This document shows, piece by piece, positions 24,530 to 33,039 of a stretch of 33,806 nucleotides of DNA. The position numbers and the translations under genes are program-made. Position 1 is the first letter of the stretch. Each line of letters begins with the position of its first letter. The DNA is from Eubacteriales bacterium. Its GTDB lineage: Bacteria > Bacillota > Clostridia > Lachnospirales > Lachnospiraceae. The stretch lies in NCBI GenBank assembly GCA_030539395.1, contig JAUNSC010000035.1, positions 1 to 33,806 of the forward strand, given 5' to 3'. The notes under the pieces were generated by a model, which searched no databases, was not told the DNA's origin, and saw only the letters and a program-made list of their open reading frames with translations.

Positions 24530-26237
24530 CCTGTCTTTCCTCCTGTATTCCCGGCAGTATGCATTCACTGACTGCACCATCCTTATTGCAGAACGCAAAT
24601 TCCGCTTTGGCTCCGTATAAAATCTGGCACCTGCGTTTCAGATTCTGTATGCCGACGCATTTCGTCCCCACCTTTGGTTCTTTGTTGATCTCCTTTAGTA
24701 CTTCCTGCGGATACCCCTGTCCGTTATCACTGACAATAATATCCAGATAATCCCCTTCTTCTGTGCTCAGCACAGATACTCTGGCCTTTATGATCAGCGC
24801 TATATTATTGCTTCCTGTCTTTGCATATTTTATACTGTTTTCCACAAAGGTCTGGATGGTAAGCATCGGCACCATACAGTTTTCTGTCCCCAGGGCAGCC
24901 TCGATCAGGAACTGAATTGTCCTGCCTGTCATCTGATTTCGAAGATTAACATAGTTTTCTGTAAAGTCCAGTTCCTGACGCAGCGCTGTCATTTCATTTT
25001 CTACCTGGAGCAGATAACGCAGATGCTCCGAAAGACTGATGAGCAAAGTCTGGACCTTTCCTGTCTGCTTTTCCAATACCAGCGCATTTAAGGTCTTTAA
25101 TCCATTTAAATAGAAATGCGGCTGCATCTGAATCTGCAGATACTGCATCCTGGCTTTCTGTTTTTCGATATAAGCATCATAGGTCAATACTCTCTGATGT
25201 TCCAGCTTCGTGACCATTTCCTGAAGCGTCTCATTCATCTCTCTGAGCTCTGTAAAACGCAGATCCATGATCGGAACATTTTTCACCTGATCCCTTCGTA
25301 TCTTATCCATCTCATCACGCAGACCTTCCAACGGCATCATCAGATTCTTTTTCAAAAACAGATATACGGCAAATGCAAGGACAACCGAACATGCTGTCAA
25401 AATCAGCAGAAATATCTGGGGGATATTCATATAATCCTGAAATGCATTCTTATAAACCGCACATACCCATAATGAAGTATTTCCTATCTCTTCTCCGTAT
25501 ATGTGATTCTCAGAAGAAACATAATCTGTTTTTCCTTCTGCTGCCGAGATCCTTGATACAATGTCAAATTTTTCCGCCAGGTCTTTATTCAGGAGAGCTG
25601 TGCCATTATCAACCAGACATATTTGTGTATCCCTCTGTGCATCTGCTTCAATTACCCTTCCAGCATCACCAATATTTCTGATCCCATATACCGTAACCGC
25701 TCCCTTTTTATAAGAAATGACCAGAAAAACACTCTCATCCATCGTAACACAAAACCAGTTTCTAAACACCGTTTCCTGCCGGTTGCCCAACTGCTGCAGC
25801 GCTGTACACAACCGGCTGCCCTGTTCGGGTGTCACCTGACCGTTGTTAATCTGATATAGCGGATATGTTCCGTTTCCGTAAAATATATAAAAACCATGAA
25901 GTCCCCCGTCCACCAGCATGTTGCCTTTCAGACTCTCTCTCAGTTCCCAGGCATGACTGTATTTCTGCGCCTCACTCAGATTCTGCGACAGCCGCTCAAA
26001 GTCTTCATCATTCATATAAACATCATAAAGAACTTTGCGAATTTTATCCATTCCGTCTAACGTTTTCTGGACATAATAATCTACCGCCTGCTCTTTCTTC
26101 AGGCGCCTGCTCTCCTGATAGCCGTAAATCAGAAAGCAGTCCATACACACCAGCAGTATCATCAGCGTACAGTATCCAAACAGCATCATTGCCACAATCG
26201 TCCGGTTCAACGACAGTATCTTTTTGTGTGACTTCAT
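24507..26237 (-). CDS. YesM-type sensor histidine kinase
   Basis: A 576-residue membrane kinase. Membrane segment 1 (about 13-36) and segment 2 (about 274-296) enclose an extracellular sensor domain of about 235 residues, then a HAMP-like linker, a His_kinase domain with H374 in QIQMQPHFYLNGL and an ATPase domain with SDNGQGYP. It is the first gene of the sugar locus and reads into the response regulator. By analogy with YesMN and related systems it would detect an extracellular oligosaccharide directly or via a binding protein. ATG follows a GGAGAGAG site. Confidence 0.88.
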   Translation of the reverse strand: MKSHKKILSLNRTIVAMMLFGYCTLMILLVCMDCFLIYGYQESRRLKKEQAVDYYVQKTLDGMDKIRKVLYDVYMNDEDFERLSQNLSEAQKYSHAWELRESLKGNMLVDGGLHGFYIFYGNGTYPLYQINNGQVTPEQGSRLCTALQQLGNRQETVFRNWFCVTMDESVFLVISYKKGAVTVYGIRNIGDAGRVIEADAQRDTQICLVDNGTALLNKDLAEKFDIVSRISAAEGKTDYVSSENHIYGEEIGNTSLWVCAVYKNAFQDYMNIPQIFLLILTACSVVLAFAVYLFLKKNLMMPLEGLRDEMDKIRRDQVKNVPIMDLRFTELREMNETLQEMVTKLEHQRVLTYDAYIEKQKARMQYLQIQMQPHFYLNGLKTLNALVLEKQTGKVQTLLISLSEHLRYLLQVENEMTALRQELDFTENYVNLRNQMTGRTIQFLIEAALGTENCMVPMLTIQTFVENSIKYAKTGSNNIALIIKARVSVLSTEEGDYLDIIVSDNGQGYPQEVLKEINKEPKVGTKCVGIQNLKRRCQILYGAKAEFAFCNKDGAVSECILPGIQEERQDESINCG

Positions 26238-26298
26238 TGTCTCTCTCCTTTCTCCGGTTTTTCCTATTTTAGCAAATTTCCGCCCTGATTTCTATAAC

Positions 26299-26333
26299 AC
26301 AAAAAGGCCCTGTCCTCAAACAAAGCCTTTTGT
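26299..26333 (-). terminator. Terminator of the dehydrogenase-aldolase operon
   Basis: Stem ACAAAAGGC / GCCTTTTTGT (one bulge) with a 16-base loop right after the aldolase-like gene stop; on the minus strand the right arm gives a T tract. Confidence 0.65.
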
Positions 26334-26336
26334 ATC

Positions 26337-27326
26337 TTATTTTTTCATCTCCAGCGCAACTTCTTTCAGCAGGTCTTCTGACGGTGCCCTTTTATCTCTC
26401 GCCGTCACTGCCATAATATACGAATAAACCGGCACGCCATATTCCCGGGCCAGCTTTTCAATCTTCGGAGCAACGTTCGAATGGCATCCGGATAAACCAT
26501 AGATCAAATCTTTCGGACTGAGCGGGTTCACAAACCCGTATTTTTTCATTTCCGGTTCCAGCTCCTGATCAATATAATCCAACAGGCCGTACAGATCCAG
26601 TTCCGTGCATTTTCCCATTCTCTGCAGCAGCCCGATAAGCAATTCCGTAGAACAGTTTCCGGCAGACCTTGCCATTCCCATCAGACCACAGTCCAGTGAA
26701 TCCGCCCCGGCTTCCATGGCTGCCAGCGCATTGGCCGCAGCCATGCCAAGATTATTATGTCCATGAAATCCTATCGGAATAGAGACCCGTTTTTTCACCT
26801 CTCTTATGTAACCGGAAACCTCCTGCGCAAGCATGGTTCCAGCAGAATCCATCAATGTAATTTCATCCACACCCAGCTTTTCCAGCAATTCTGCTTCCTG
26901 TGCAGCCTCTTCTGCTGTCAGAAGATAAACTCTCATCATTGCATACCGGCATTTTAGGCCCGCCGCTTTCACCATAGCGATCGCTTTTTCAGATTGTGCT
27001 CCGTTTCCTGCCAGGTTTCCCACTCTGAGAAAGTCAAGTCCGCCTTCCTTCGCTTCCTTCACAGTCTCTTCTGATGCAGCCTTATTTTGCAGGAACATGC
27101 CGAACTGTCCCCGCCCTTTATACGGCCTGAAAACCTCCAGATATTCTTTATCTGTCAGGGGAACTCCCGGCTCATAGTCACAGCCGATTCCGTGCGCATT
27201 GCCAAATTCGATTTCTGTAATCCCGCACGCCAGCATTGCTTCTATCATTGAAACCGTCAGTTTTCTGTCAAATCCAAGTCCCGCTACATTTGCTCCGTCT
27301 CTTAACGTACAATCAAACAACCTCAT
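26337..27326 (-). CDS. DRE-TIM aldolase, 4-hydroxy-2-oxovalerate aldolase-like
   Basis: A 329-residue DRE-TIM metallolyase barrel. DCTLRDGAN (R9, D10) and the metal ligands H187 and H189 in FHGHNNLGMA are present. This places it with the HMG-CoA-lyase/4-hydroxy-2-oxovalerate aldolase group rather than citramalate or isopropylmalate synthases. In DmpG and BphI a His follows LRDGM and acts as base; here the corresponding residue is Asn13, so the true reaction may differ. A likely reaction is aldol cleavage or condensation of a 4-hydroxy-2-oxo acid. AGGAGG overlaps the stop of the aminotransferase gene. The last gene of a three-gene operon, which suggests a joint pathway. Confidence 0.75.
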   Translation of the reverse strand: MRLFDCTLRDGANVAGLGFDRKLTVSMIEAMLACGITEIEFGNAHGIGCDYEPGVPLTDKEYLEVFRPYKGRGQFGMFLQNKAASEETVKEAKEGGLDFLRVGNLAGNGAQSEKAIAMVKAAGLKCRYAMMRVYLLTAEEAAQEAELLEKLGVDEITLMDSAGTMLAQEVSGYIREVKKRVSIPIGFHGHNNLGMAAANALAAMEAGADSLDCGLMGMARSAGNCSTELLIGLLQRMGKCTELDLYGLLDYIDQELEPEMKKYGFVNPLSPKDLIYGLSGCHSNVAPKIEKLAREYGVPVYSYIMAVTARDKRAPSEDLLKEVALEMKK

Positions 27327-27336
27327 TGCTTTCCTC

Positions 27337-28503
27337 CTACAGTTTATCCATAGCCGCTTTGATCCTGTCTGCCGCTTCCATCAGTGCATCCATAGAATTT
27401 GCAAAGGAATAGCGCAGACATCCTTCTCCACCTTCTCCGTAAGAACTTCCGGGAACTCCCACTACTTTCGCTTCATTTAGCAGATATTCACACATCTCCT
27501 GAGAGTTCATATTATTTTTGCTGCATTTAATCCATGCATAGAATGCTCCCGGCGGTAACTCTGCCTCAATTCCGTCAACCGCATTTAATTTTCCGATAAA
27601 CGCATTTCTGCGTTCTTCATAGCATCTTACCATCTCATCCATTTCTTTCTGGCAGTCCAAAGCCACAATTGCCGCTTTCTGTACGAACCCGCTTACGCAG
27701 GAAAGACTGTGCTGAAACAATTTATATGTGGAAACAAGGATCTCTCTCGAAGCAGCTACATATCCTAACCGCCATCCTGTCATTGCCGCACTTTTGGAAA
27801 ATCCGTTTACCGTGACCACTCTGTCCCTGATAGCGGACCTTGATGCCGGACTCAAGCTTTTTTTACCGTCAAAAACAATCCGTTCATAGACTTCATCACT
27901 TAAAAGTATTACTTTTTGATTTTCAAGCATAAATTTTTCGATATCATCCAACTCTTCTGCAGACAGAATCTTCCCGGTCGGATTATTCGGATAATTTATG
28001 ATCAGCATCTTTGTCTTTTCTGTCACTTTTTCCTTCAGCGCCTCATAAGTCACGCGGTAATGATTTTCATACGATAATTTCACCGGAACCGGTACGCCTG
28101 CTGCCGTCTGAATAATCGGCACATAAGATACCCACGCCGGATCCAGGTACAGCGCTTCATCCCCAGGATTCAATATGGCACGCACCGCCAGATAAATCCC
28201 GTTCTTACCGCCCGGAGTCACCATGATCTCATCCGGACGGCAGAGAATATCGTTTTCCTCTTTTAATTTTACCGACAGTTTTTCCATAAGCTCCGGCAGT
28301 GCCTGTCCCACCGTATAATGGGTAAACCCGGCTTTCATCTGGCGGTATGCCTCCTCTATGATGGGCGCCGGGGTATCAAAATCCGGTTCGCCTCCTGCAA
28401 GATCTACTATGTCCAGCCCGGCTGCTTTCATTTCTTTTGCTTTTTTCATAAACACCAGAGATGCTGACGGTTTTAAATTCATGATATTCTGATTCAACTG
28501 CAT
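27337..28503 (-). CDS. PLP-dependent class I aminotransferase
   Basis: A 388-residue fold-type I aminotransferase. Features: GGEPDFDTP (about 37-44), NYPNNPTG (170-177), DEVY (203-206), Schiff-base K237 in NGFSKSAAMTGWRLGY, and a C-terminal Arg in GCLRYSF. It resembles the Iγ aspartate/aromatic aminotransferases (PatA/AspC group), so it would interconvert an amino acid with its 2-oxo acid using glutamate or similar as donor. AGGAGG 8 bases before the ATG. It sits between a 2-hydroxyacid dehydrogenase and an aldolase, each 10-13 bp away. Exact substrate not assignable. Confidence 0.85.
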   Translation of the reverse strand: MQLNQNIMNLKPSASLVFMKKAKEMKAAGLDIVDLAGGEPDFDTPAPIIEEAYRQMKAGFTHYTVGQALPELMEKLSVKLKEENDILCRPDEIMVTPGGKNGIYLAVRAILNPGDEALYLDPAWVSYVPIIQTAAGVPVPVKLSYENHYRVTYEALKEKVTEKTKMLIINYPNNPTGKILSAEELDDIEKFMLENQKVILLSDEVYERIVFDGKKSLSPASRSAIRDRVVTVNGFSKSAAMTGWRLGYVAASREILVSTYKLFQHSLSCVSGFVQKAAIVALDCQKEMDEMVRCYEERRNAFIGKLNAVDGIEAELPPGAFYAWIKCSKNNMNSQEMCEYLLNEAKVVGVPGSSYGEGGEGCLRYSFANSMDALMEAADRIKAAMDKL

Positions 28504-28516
28504 ATCTGTTTCCTCC

Positions 28517-29464
28517 TCATAATCCTTTGTAGTATGATTTTACGATATTTACCGATACTTCCAGATTTCTCTGCTCTTCTTCTGTAAGCTTAATTTCCAC
28601 GATCTCTTTTGCTCCTGTCCGGTTGATGATCGTCGGGACACTGATGTATACATCCCTCAGTCCGTATTCTCCTTCCAGATAAACCGTTACAGGGTAAATT
28701 CTGTTTTCATCAAACAATATGGCCTTTACAATACTTGTCACCGAAGCTGCAATGCCAAAGGATGTATTCCCTTTTCGGTGAAACACCTCCCATCCGGCCT
28801 GCACCGTTGCTTTTCGCAGTTCTTCCGGAGTCATGGCACCTGTACGCTGTGAATTATCCTGCATCACATCAATAAGATTTTTTCCTCCCACTGCTGCCGA
28901 GTTCCAGCAGACCGTCTCACTGTCTCCGTGCTCGCCAATCACATAAATATCCACGCTTCTGGCATCTACTTCAAATAATTCTGCCACGCTTCCTGCCATC
29001 CTTGCAGTATCAAGTGCAGTTCCGCTCCCTATCACCTGATTTTTCGGAAGGCCGGAAAGTTTCCAGGCATAATAGGTCATGATATCCACCGGATTAGAAA
29101 CTACCAGAAGAATCCCTGAAAAATGATTTTCCATGATACTGCCCACTATACTTTCCATGATCCGCTCTGACATTTCCAGCATCTTTAAGCGGTCATCGGA
29201 GTTTGGATCCATCGGGGCGCTGGCTGTAATGACTGCAATGTCTGCATCCTCACAATCTCTGTAATTTCCTGCCCGTACCCTGACATTCCGGCTCATGAAA
29301 AAAATGGAATGCCGAAGATCCAGCGCTTCACCCTCTGCTTTTTCTTTATTCTGGTCGATCAATACTACTTCATCACACAAGCCCTGCTGCACGATGGAAA
29401 AAGCAGCTGCTGCCCCCACATTTCCCGCTCCCACAATTACAACCTTTGTATTTTTACCGTTCAT
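28517..29464 (-). CDS. LDH/MDH-family 2-hydroxyacid dehydrogenase
   Basis: A 315-residue NAD-dependent L-2-hydroxyacid dehydrogenase. Rossmann motif GAGNVG (12-17) with D37 (favouring NAD), R92, N124 in VSNPVD, D152 and R155, and catalytic H179 in IGEHGDS are intact. The substrate-specificity loop differs from L-lactate dehydrogenase (Q-x-P-G-E-x-R) and from malate dehydrogenase (R-x-P-G-M-x-R): it reads SAPMDPNSDDR, closer to L-2-hydroxyisocaproate dehydrogenase, so larger 2-oxo acids may be used. First gene of a three-gene operon, with AGGAGG upstream of the ATG and a divergent LysR gene. Confidence 0.78.
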   Translation of the reverse strand: MNGKNTKVVIVGAGNVGAAAAFSIVQQGLCDEVVLIDQNKEKAEGEALDLRHSIFFMSRNVRVRAGNYRDCEDADIAVITASAPMDPNSDDRLKMLEMSERIMESIVGSIMENHFSGILLVVSNPVDIMTYYAWKLSGLPKNQVIGSGTALDTARMAGSVAELFEVDARSVDIYVIGEHGDSETVCWNSAAVGGKNLIDVMQDNSQRTGAMTPEELRKATVQAGWEVFHRKGNTSFGIAASVTSIVKAILFDENRIYPVTVYLEGEYGLRDVYISVPTIINRTGAKEIVEIKLTEEEQRNLEVSVNIVKSYYKGL

Positions 29465-29535
29465 GGTTTCTGCGCCTCCTCTTTACTTTTCTGATATTAT
29501 CATTTTGCAAAATCTCTCTTTTGCTATCCACCGTT

Positions 29536-29571
29536 TTTGTGTCATTTTCTACCATGTTTGTGACATTCTCT
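29536..29571. repeat. 21-bp direct repeat in the LysR divergent region
   Basis: TTTGTGTCATTTTCT (29536-29550) and TTTGTGACATTCTCT (29557-29571) are 21 bp apart and differ at three positions. They lie between the dehydrogenase operon and the LysR gene, the usual location of LysR-type binding sites. Confidence 0.45.
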
Positions 29572-29676
29572 CCTGCCAGATATCATTTTTCTGTTAAAGC
29601 TGAGCACAAAATCAGCAGATTTATGACCCAGGAAGCTGCAAAATAAAAAAAACATTCATTTTTTAAAGGAGCTGCT

Positions 29677-30573
29677 ATGGATACCAAAAATCTGATCACC
29701 TTTATCACATTTGCCCGGGAAAAATCTTATCTGAAAACTTCCCTGAAGCTGAATTACGCTCCCTCCACTCTGTCGGAACACATATCACAGTTGGAACAGG
29801 AGCTGCAAATTAAGCTGGTGGAGACCGTCAACCGAAAAAGTGTTCTTACCCGGCAGGGAGAAGCTTTCCTTCCTTATGCCCAGAATATTCTTAACAGCAT
29901 TACCATAGCAAAAGATGCGCTGGATAATACCGAAGCCCTAAAAGGTACTGTCACAATCGGAACCATCGAATCTCTGGCGGCTTATAAACTGGAATCACTT
30001 TTTCTTGATTTTTTAAATCATTATTCTCATGTCAATCTGATCATTAAATCCGCAAACAGCGCCACTTTGCCCCAGCTTTTAAAAAACAGAGAATTTGATA
30101 TTGTATTTCTTTATGACTGTCAGATCACCAGCGATCCCGATCTTAACAGTGAGCTTCTCTTTAAAGAAAATCTGTGTTTCTGCACCTCTCCCGGGCACCG
30201 TCTTAGCAAAAAAAAAGAGATCGTACCGGCAGATCTTCGGCATGAGACCTTCCTGTACCAACAGGAGGATTGCTGTTATTATGATATTTTTCAAAATTTG
30301 ATTGAAAAAGAGCATCTGCAGATCCGCCGCAGACTGCAGACGGATAATCCGACCCTGATAAAAAAGTATGTCGCTAAAGGCAAAGGTATCTCCCTCCTGC
30401 CCAAAAGCATGACAGAGGAAGATGTCCTTATGAATAAGCTTTGTTACCTGAACTGGACCGGAGAAAGGATGATCCTCAACGGGCAGATGCTGACTTTAAA
30501 AAACCGCTGGCAGTCTGCCGCTCTTGCAGAATTTATCCGCTTTTCCAGATCCTACTATCAGCAGATTCCCTGA
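29677..30573 (+). CDS. LysR-family transcriptional regulator
   Basis: A 298-residue LysR-type regulator. The winged helix-turn-helix (about 1-60; SYLKTSLKLNYAPSTLSEHISQLEQEL) is followed by an effector-binding domain (about 90-295). AAAGGAG is 6 bases before the ATG. Divergent from the dehydrogenase/aminotransferase/aldolase operon with a 212-base gap that holds a 21-bp direct repeat, so it probably controls that operon in response to a pathway metabolite. Its 3' end overlaps the convergent gdhA gene by 16 bp. Confidence 0.88.
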   Translation: MDTKNLITFITFAREKSYLKTSLKLNYAPSTLSEHISQLEQELQIKLVETVNRKSVLTRQGEAFLPYAQNILNSITIAKDALDNTEALKGTVTIGTIESLAAYKLESLFLDFLNHYSHVNLIIKSANSATLPQLLKNREFDIVFLYDCQITSDPDLNSELLFKENLCFCTSPGHRLSKKKEIVPADLRHETFLYQQEDCCYYDIFQNLIEKEHLQIRRRLQTDNPTLIKKYVAKGKGISLLPKSMTEEDVLMNKLCYLNWTGERMILNGQMLTLKNRWQSAALAEFIRFSRSYYQQIP

Positions 30574-31904
30574 CACAGCATGGCGTCTGCAACCTTTTCA
30601 AAGCCCGCCAGATTAGCACCTGCTACATAATTGCCAGGACAGCCGTATTTTTTTGCAGCCTTATCGATATTACAAAAAATATCTTTCATAATGTCATGGA
30701 GCCGTTCGTCTACTTCTTCTTTTTTCCATGATAAGTGTTCTGCGTTTTGCACCATTTCCAGAGAAGATACAGCAACACCGCCTGCATTAACTGCCTTAGA
30801 CGGCAATACCGTTACTCCCTTTTCCATCAAAAGATCCATAGCCTCCTGCGTCGTCGGCATATTTGCCACCTCAATCAGAATCCGGCTGTGCCCTTCTTCC
30901 AGAATTCTTTTTGCATCTTCTTCGTGTATTTCATTTTGCGTCGCACAGGGCATGTAAACATCTGCTTTTACTTTTCCCCACGGCTTTTCACCCGGGTAAA
31001 ATTCTGCATGGAACTTTTTTGCATAATCCTTTACACAGTCTTTGTTGGAAGTACGCATTTCCAACATATAATCAATTTTTTCTCCTGTCACTCCATCCGG
31101 ATCGTAGATATAACCGTCCGGACCGGACAGCGTAACCACTTTTCCGCCCAGTTCATCAATTTTTTTGACCACTCCCCAGGCAACATTTCCAAAACCTGAA
31201 ACAGCAAATACAGTATCTTTTATCTGTCTTCCGATTGTTTTAAAATATTCCTGAGTAAAATAAACCGCTCCGTATCCCGTTGCCTCCATTCTTCCAATAG
31301 AGCCTCCGTACGAAAGACCTTTTCCGGAAAGTGCACCTGCTTTATATGAACCACAGATGCGTTTATACTGGCCATACATATATCCGATTTCTCTCGCTCC
31401 GACTCCCATATCTCCCGCCGGACAGTCTGTATCCGGTCCGATATAGCGGAACAATTCTGTCATATACGACTGGCAGAATCTCATGATCTCGGCCTCTGAT
31501 TTCCCTTTGGGGTCAAAATCTGCGCCTCCCTTTCCCCCTCCGATTGGCATTCCTGTCAGAGAATTTTTAAATATTTGTTCAAATCCAAGGAATTTTATTA
31601 CACTGCTGTTTACATTCGGCTGGAAGCGCAGCCCTCCCTTATACGGACCGATACTGCTGGAAAACTGAATTCTGTATCCCCGGTTCACACGCACCCTGCC
31701 CTGATCATCTACCCACGGCACACGGAAAACCACTGACTTTTCCGGCTCTACCAGGCGCTCCAGAATTCCCGCTTTTTCATACTTCTCATCGCTTTCGACG
31801 ACAGGACGCAGCGAATTCAATACTTCTTTTACACATTGAAGAAATTCCGGTTCATCTCCGTCTTTTTCCTCTACCTGCTGAATAATCCGATCTACATATG
31901 ACAT
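30558..31904 (-). CDS. gdhA: NADP-type glutamate dehydrogenase
   Basis: A 448-residue hexameric glutamate dehydrogenase, class I, interconverting 2-oxoglutarate plus ammonia and glutamate. Signature residues: GGGKGGADFDP (catalytic K125) and CPAGDMGV (D165), with the nucleotide-binding segment VFAVSGFGNVAWG about residue 235. The ATG at 31904 was chosen over a GTG three codons upstream because GAGGTGG is 8 bases before it. Length and the GDMGVGARE segment match the NADP-linked bacterial form. Its product, glutamate, could feed the nearby aminotransferase. No terminator follows; it runs into the convergent LysR gene. Confidence 0.93.
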   Translation of the reverse strand: MSYVDRIIQQVEEKDGDEPEFLQCVKEVLNSLRPVVESDEKYEKAGILERLVEPEKSVVFRVPWVDDQGRVRVNRGYRIQFSSSIGPYKGGLRFQPNVNSSVIKFLGFEQIFKNSLTGMPIGGGKGGADFDPKGKSEAEIMRFCQSYMTELFRYIGPDTDCPAGDMGVGAREIGYMYGQYKRICGSYKAGALSGKGLSYGGSIGRMEATGYGAVYFTQEYFKTIGRQIKDTVFAVSGFGNVAWGVVKKIDELGGKVVTLSGPDGYIYDPDGVTGEKIDYMLEMRTSNKDCVKDYAKKFHAEFYPGEKPWGKVKADVYMPCATQNEIHEEDAKRILEEGHSRILIEVANMPTTQEAMDLLMEKGVTVLPSKAVNAGGVAVSSLEMVQNAEHLSWKKEEVDERLHDIMKDIFCNIDKAAKKYGCPGNYVAGANLAGFEKVADAMLCQGIC

Positions 31905-31959
31905 TTTATCCACCTCATTTGTTATTTGATATCTTTATTTTAAGATGGATAAAAATAAG

Positions 31960-32004
31960 CAGCTCCGGTATTTCCGAACACCATACCCGGAAATACCGAA
32001 GCTG
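31960..32004 (-). terminator. Terminator of the YitT-family gene
   Basis: Seventeen-base arms (31960-31976 and 31988-32004) with one mismatch and an 11-base loop, followed on the minus strand by CTTATTTTTATCC. It separates the YitT-family gene from gdhA. Confidence 0.8.
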
Positions 32005-32036
32005 AAAAAAATTTTTGTTTCACAATATCATATTTA

Positions 32037-32900
32037 TTATCCTATCTGTATATTCCGGAATCCTTCTCCGTGTACTTCACTGGATTCCATAATGATTACA
32101 AACGCCCTTTCATCCGCAGCTTTTGCCGCCTGTCTTACCCGGTACATTTCTTTTGTACTGCAGGCGCACATAACAACTTCTCTTTTTTCCCCGCGGTATC
32201 CACCAACAGCATTTATGATCGTACTTCCCCGATGACACGTCTCGTCAATTGCATCACACACTTTCTGACCGTAATCTGTCACGATCAGCGCCATCTTGCC
32301 TGCATTCATACCATACATTATTTTATCCATTACCGCTGCCAGCAAAAAGTTTACAATCATACCATAAATAATACCGTCAATATCCTTAAGCAAGATTCCT
32401 CCCAGCAGCACAATACCCATATCCGCAAAGAATACAATTCTGCCCATAGAAAGATACGGTTTCTTCTTTTTAATGGCCATTACAATAAAATCCATACCTC
32501 CGGTAGAGGTATTATTCATATAAATAACCGCAAATCCCAGTCCGTTAAACACACCTGTACACAATGCCGCCAGCATCCTGCTGCCCCCATAGACGGGAAA
32601 TAAAGGCGCAAGATAATCAATAAACAGAGAAGAAATCAGCATGCATCGTATGGAACTGATAAAAAATTTTTTCCCCAGAAGCCGAAAACAGACAAAGGCA
32701 ACCGGAATATTTATAAAAATTATGGAAAGGCCCACGGGAAGCCCTGTAAAACGGTACAAAATAATTGCCAGGCCTGTAAATCCACTCATTGGAAAATCTG
32801 CCTGAACCGCAAAATTATAGACACCTGCCGCAATAAAAATACTTCCGACAATTTCTGCCAGAAGCTGTCTGACTAATTGATTTGTATTCTTTCTATTCAT
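32037..32900 (-). CDS. YitT-family membrane protein (DUF161/DUF2179)
   Basis: A 287-residue polytopic membrane protein. Five or so hydrophobic segments (about 12-185) are followed by a soluble C-terminal DUF2179 domain (about 200-287; KMALIVTDYGQKVCDAIDETCHRGSTI). Function of the family is not settled; some members affect transport or stress responses. Start ATG 32900 behind AGGAG at 9 bases; a TTG three codons upstream is less likely. The gene has its own terminator and lies next to perR, but in the opposite direction. Confidence 0.85.
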   Translation of the reverse strand: MNRKNTNQLVRQLLAEIVGSIFIAAGVYNFAVQADFPMSGFTGLAIILYRFTGLPVGLSIIFINIPVAFVCFRLLGKKFFISSIRCMLISSLFIDYLAPLFPVYGGSRMLAALCTGVFNGLGFAVIYMNNTSTGGMDFIVMAIKKKKPYLSMGRIVFFADMGIVLLGGILLKDIDGIIYGMIVNFLLAAVMDKIMYGMNAGKMALIVTDYGQKVCDAIDETCHRGSTIINAVGGYRGEKREVVMCACSTKEMYRVRQAAKAADERAFVIIMESSEVHGEGFRNIQIG

Positions 32901-32978
32901 CCGTATCAACTCCTATTAGTATTTTTCCGCCTATTCCTAATATAACCTGAGATACCATAAAATACAACGTCTCTATGC

Positions 32979-33007
32979 TTGACAAAATATTTAATCTTTA
33001 TTATAAT
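32979..33007 (+). promoter_or_regulatory. Consensus promoter of perR
   Basis: TTGACA (32979-32984), 17-bp spacer, TATAAT (33002-33007): exact sigma-A consensus. The -10 lies in the 14-bp palindrome TTTATTATAATAAA (32997-33010). Confidence 0.88.
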
Positions 33008-33011
33008 AAAA

Positions 33012-33026
33012 CAGTAATAATTATCG
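33012..33026. promoter_or_regulatory. Candidate PerR operator of perR
   Basis: CAGTAATAATTATCG matches 12 of 15 bases of the operator core (CAGTAATAATTACTG) before the rubrerythrin gene and holds the TAATNATTA core of PerR boxes. It overlaps the expected transcription start, so it suggests autoregulation. Confidence 0.6.
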
Positions 33027-33039
33027 TTTTGGAGGATAT

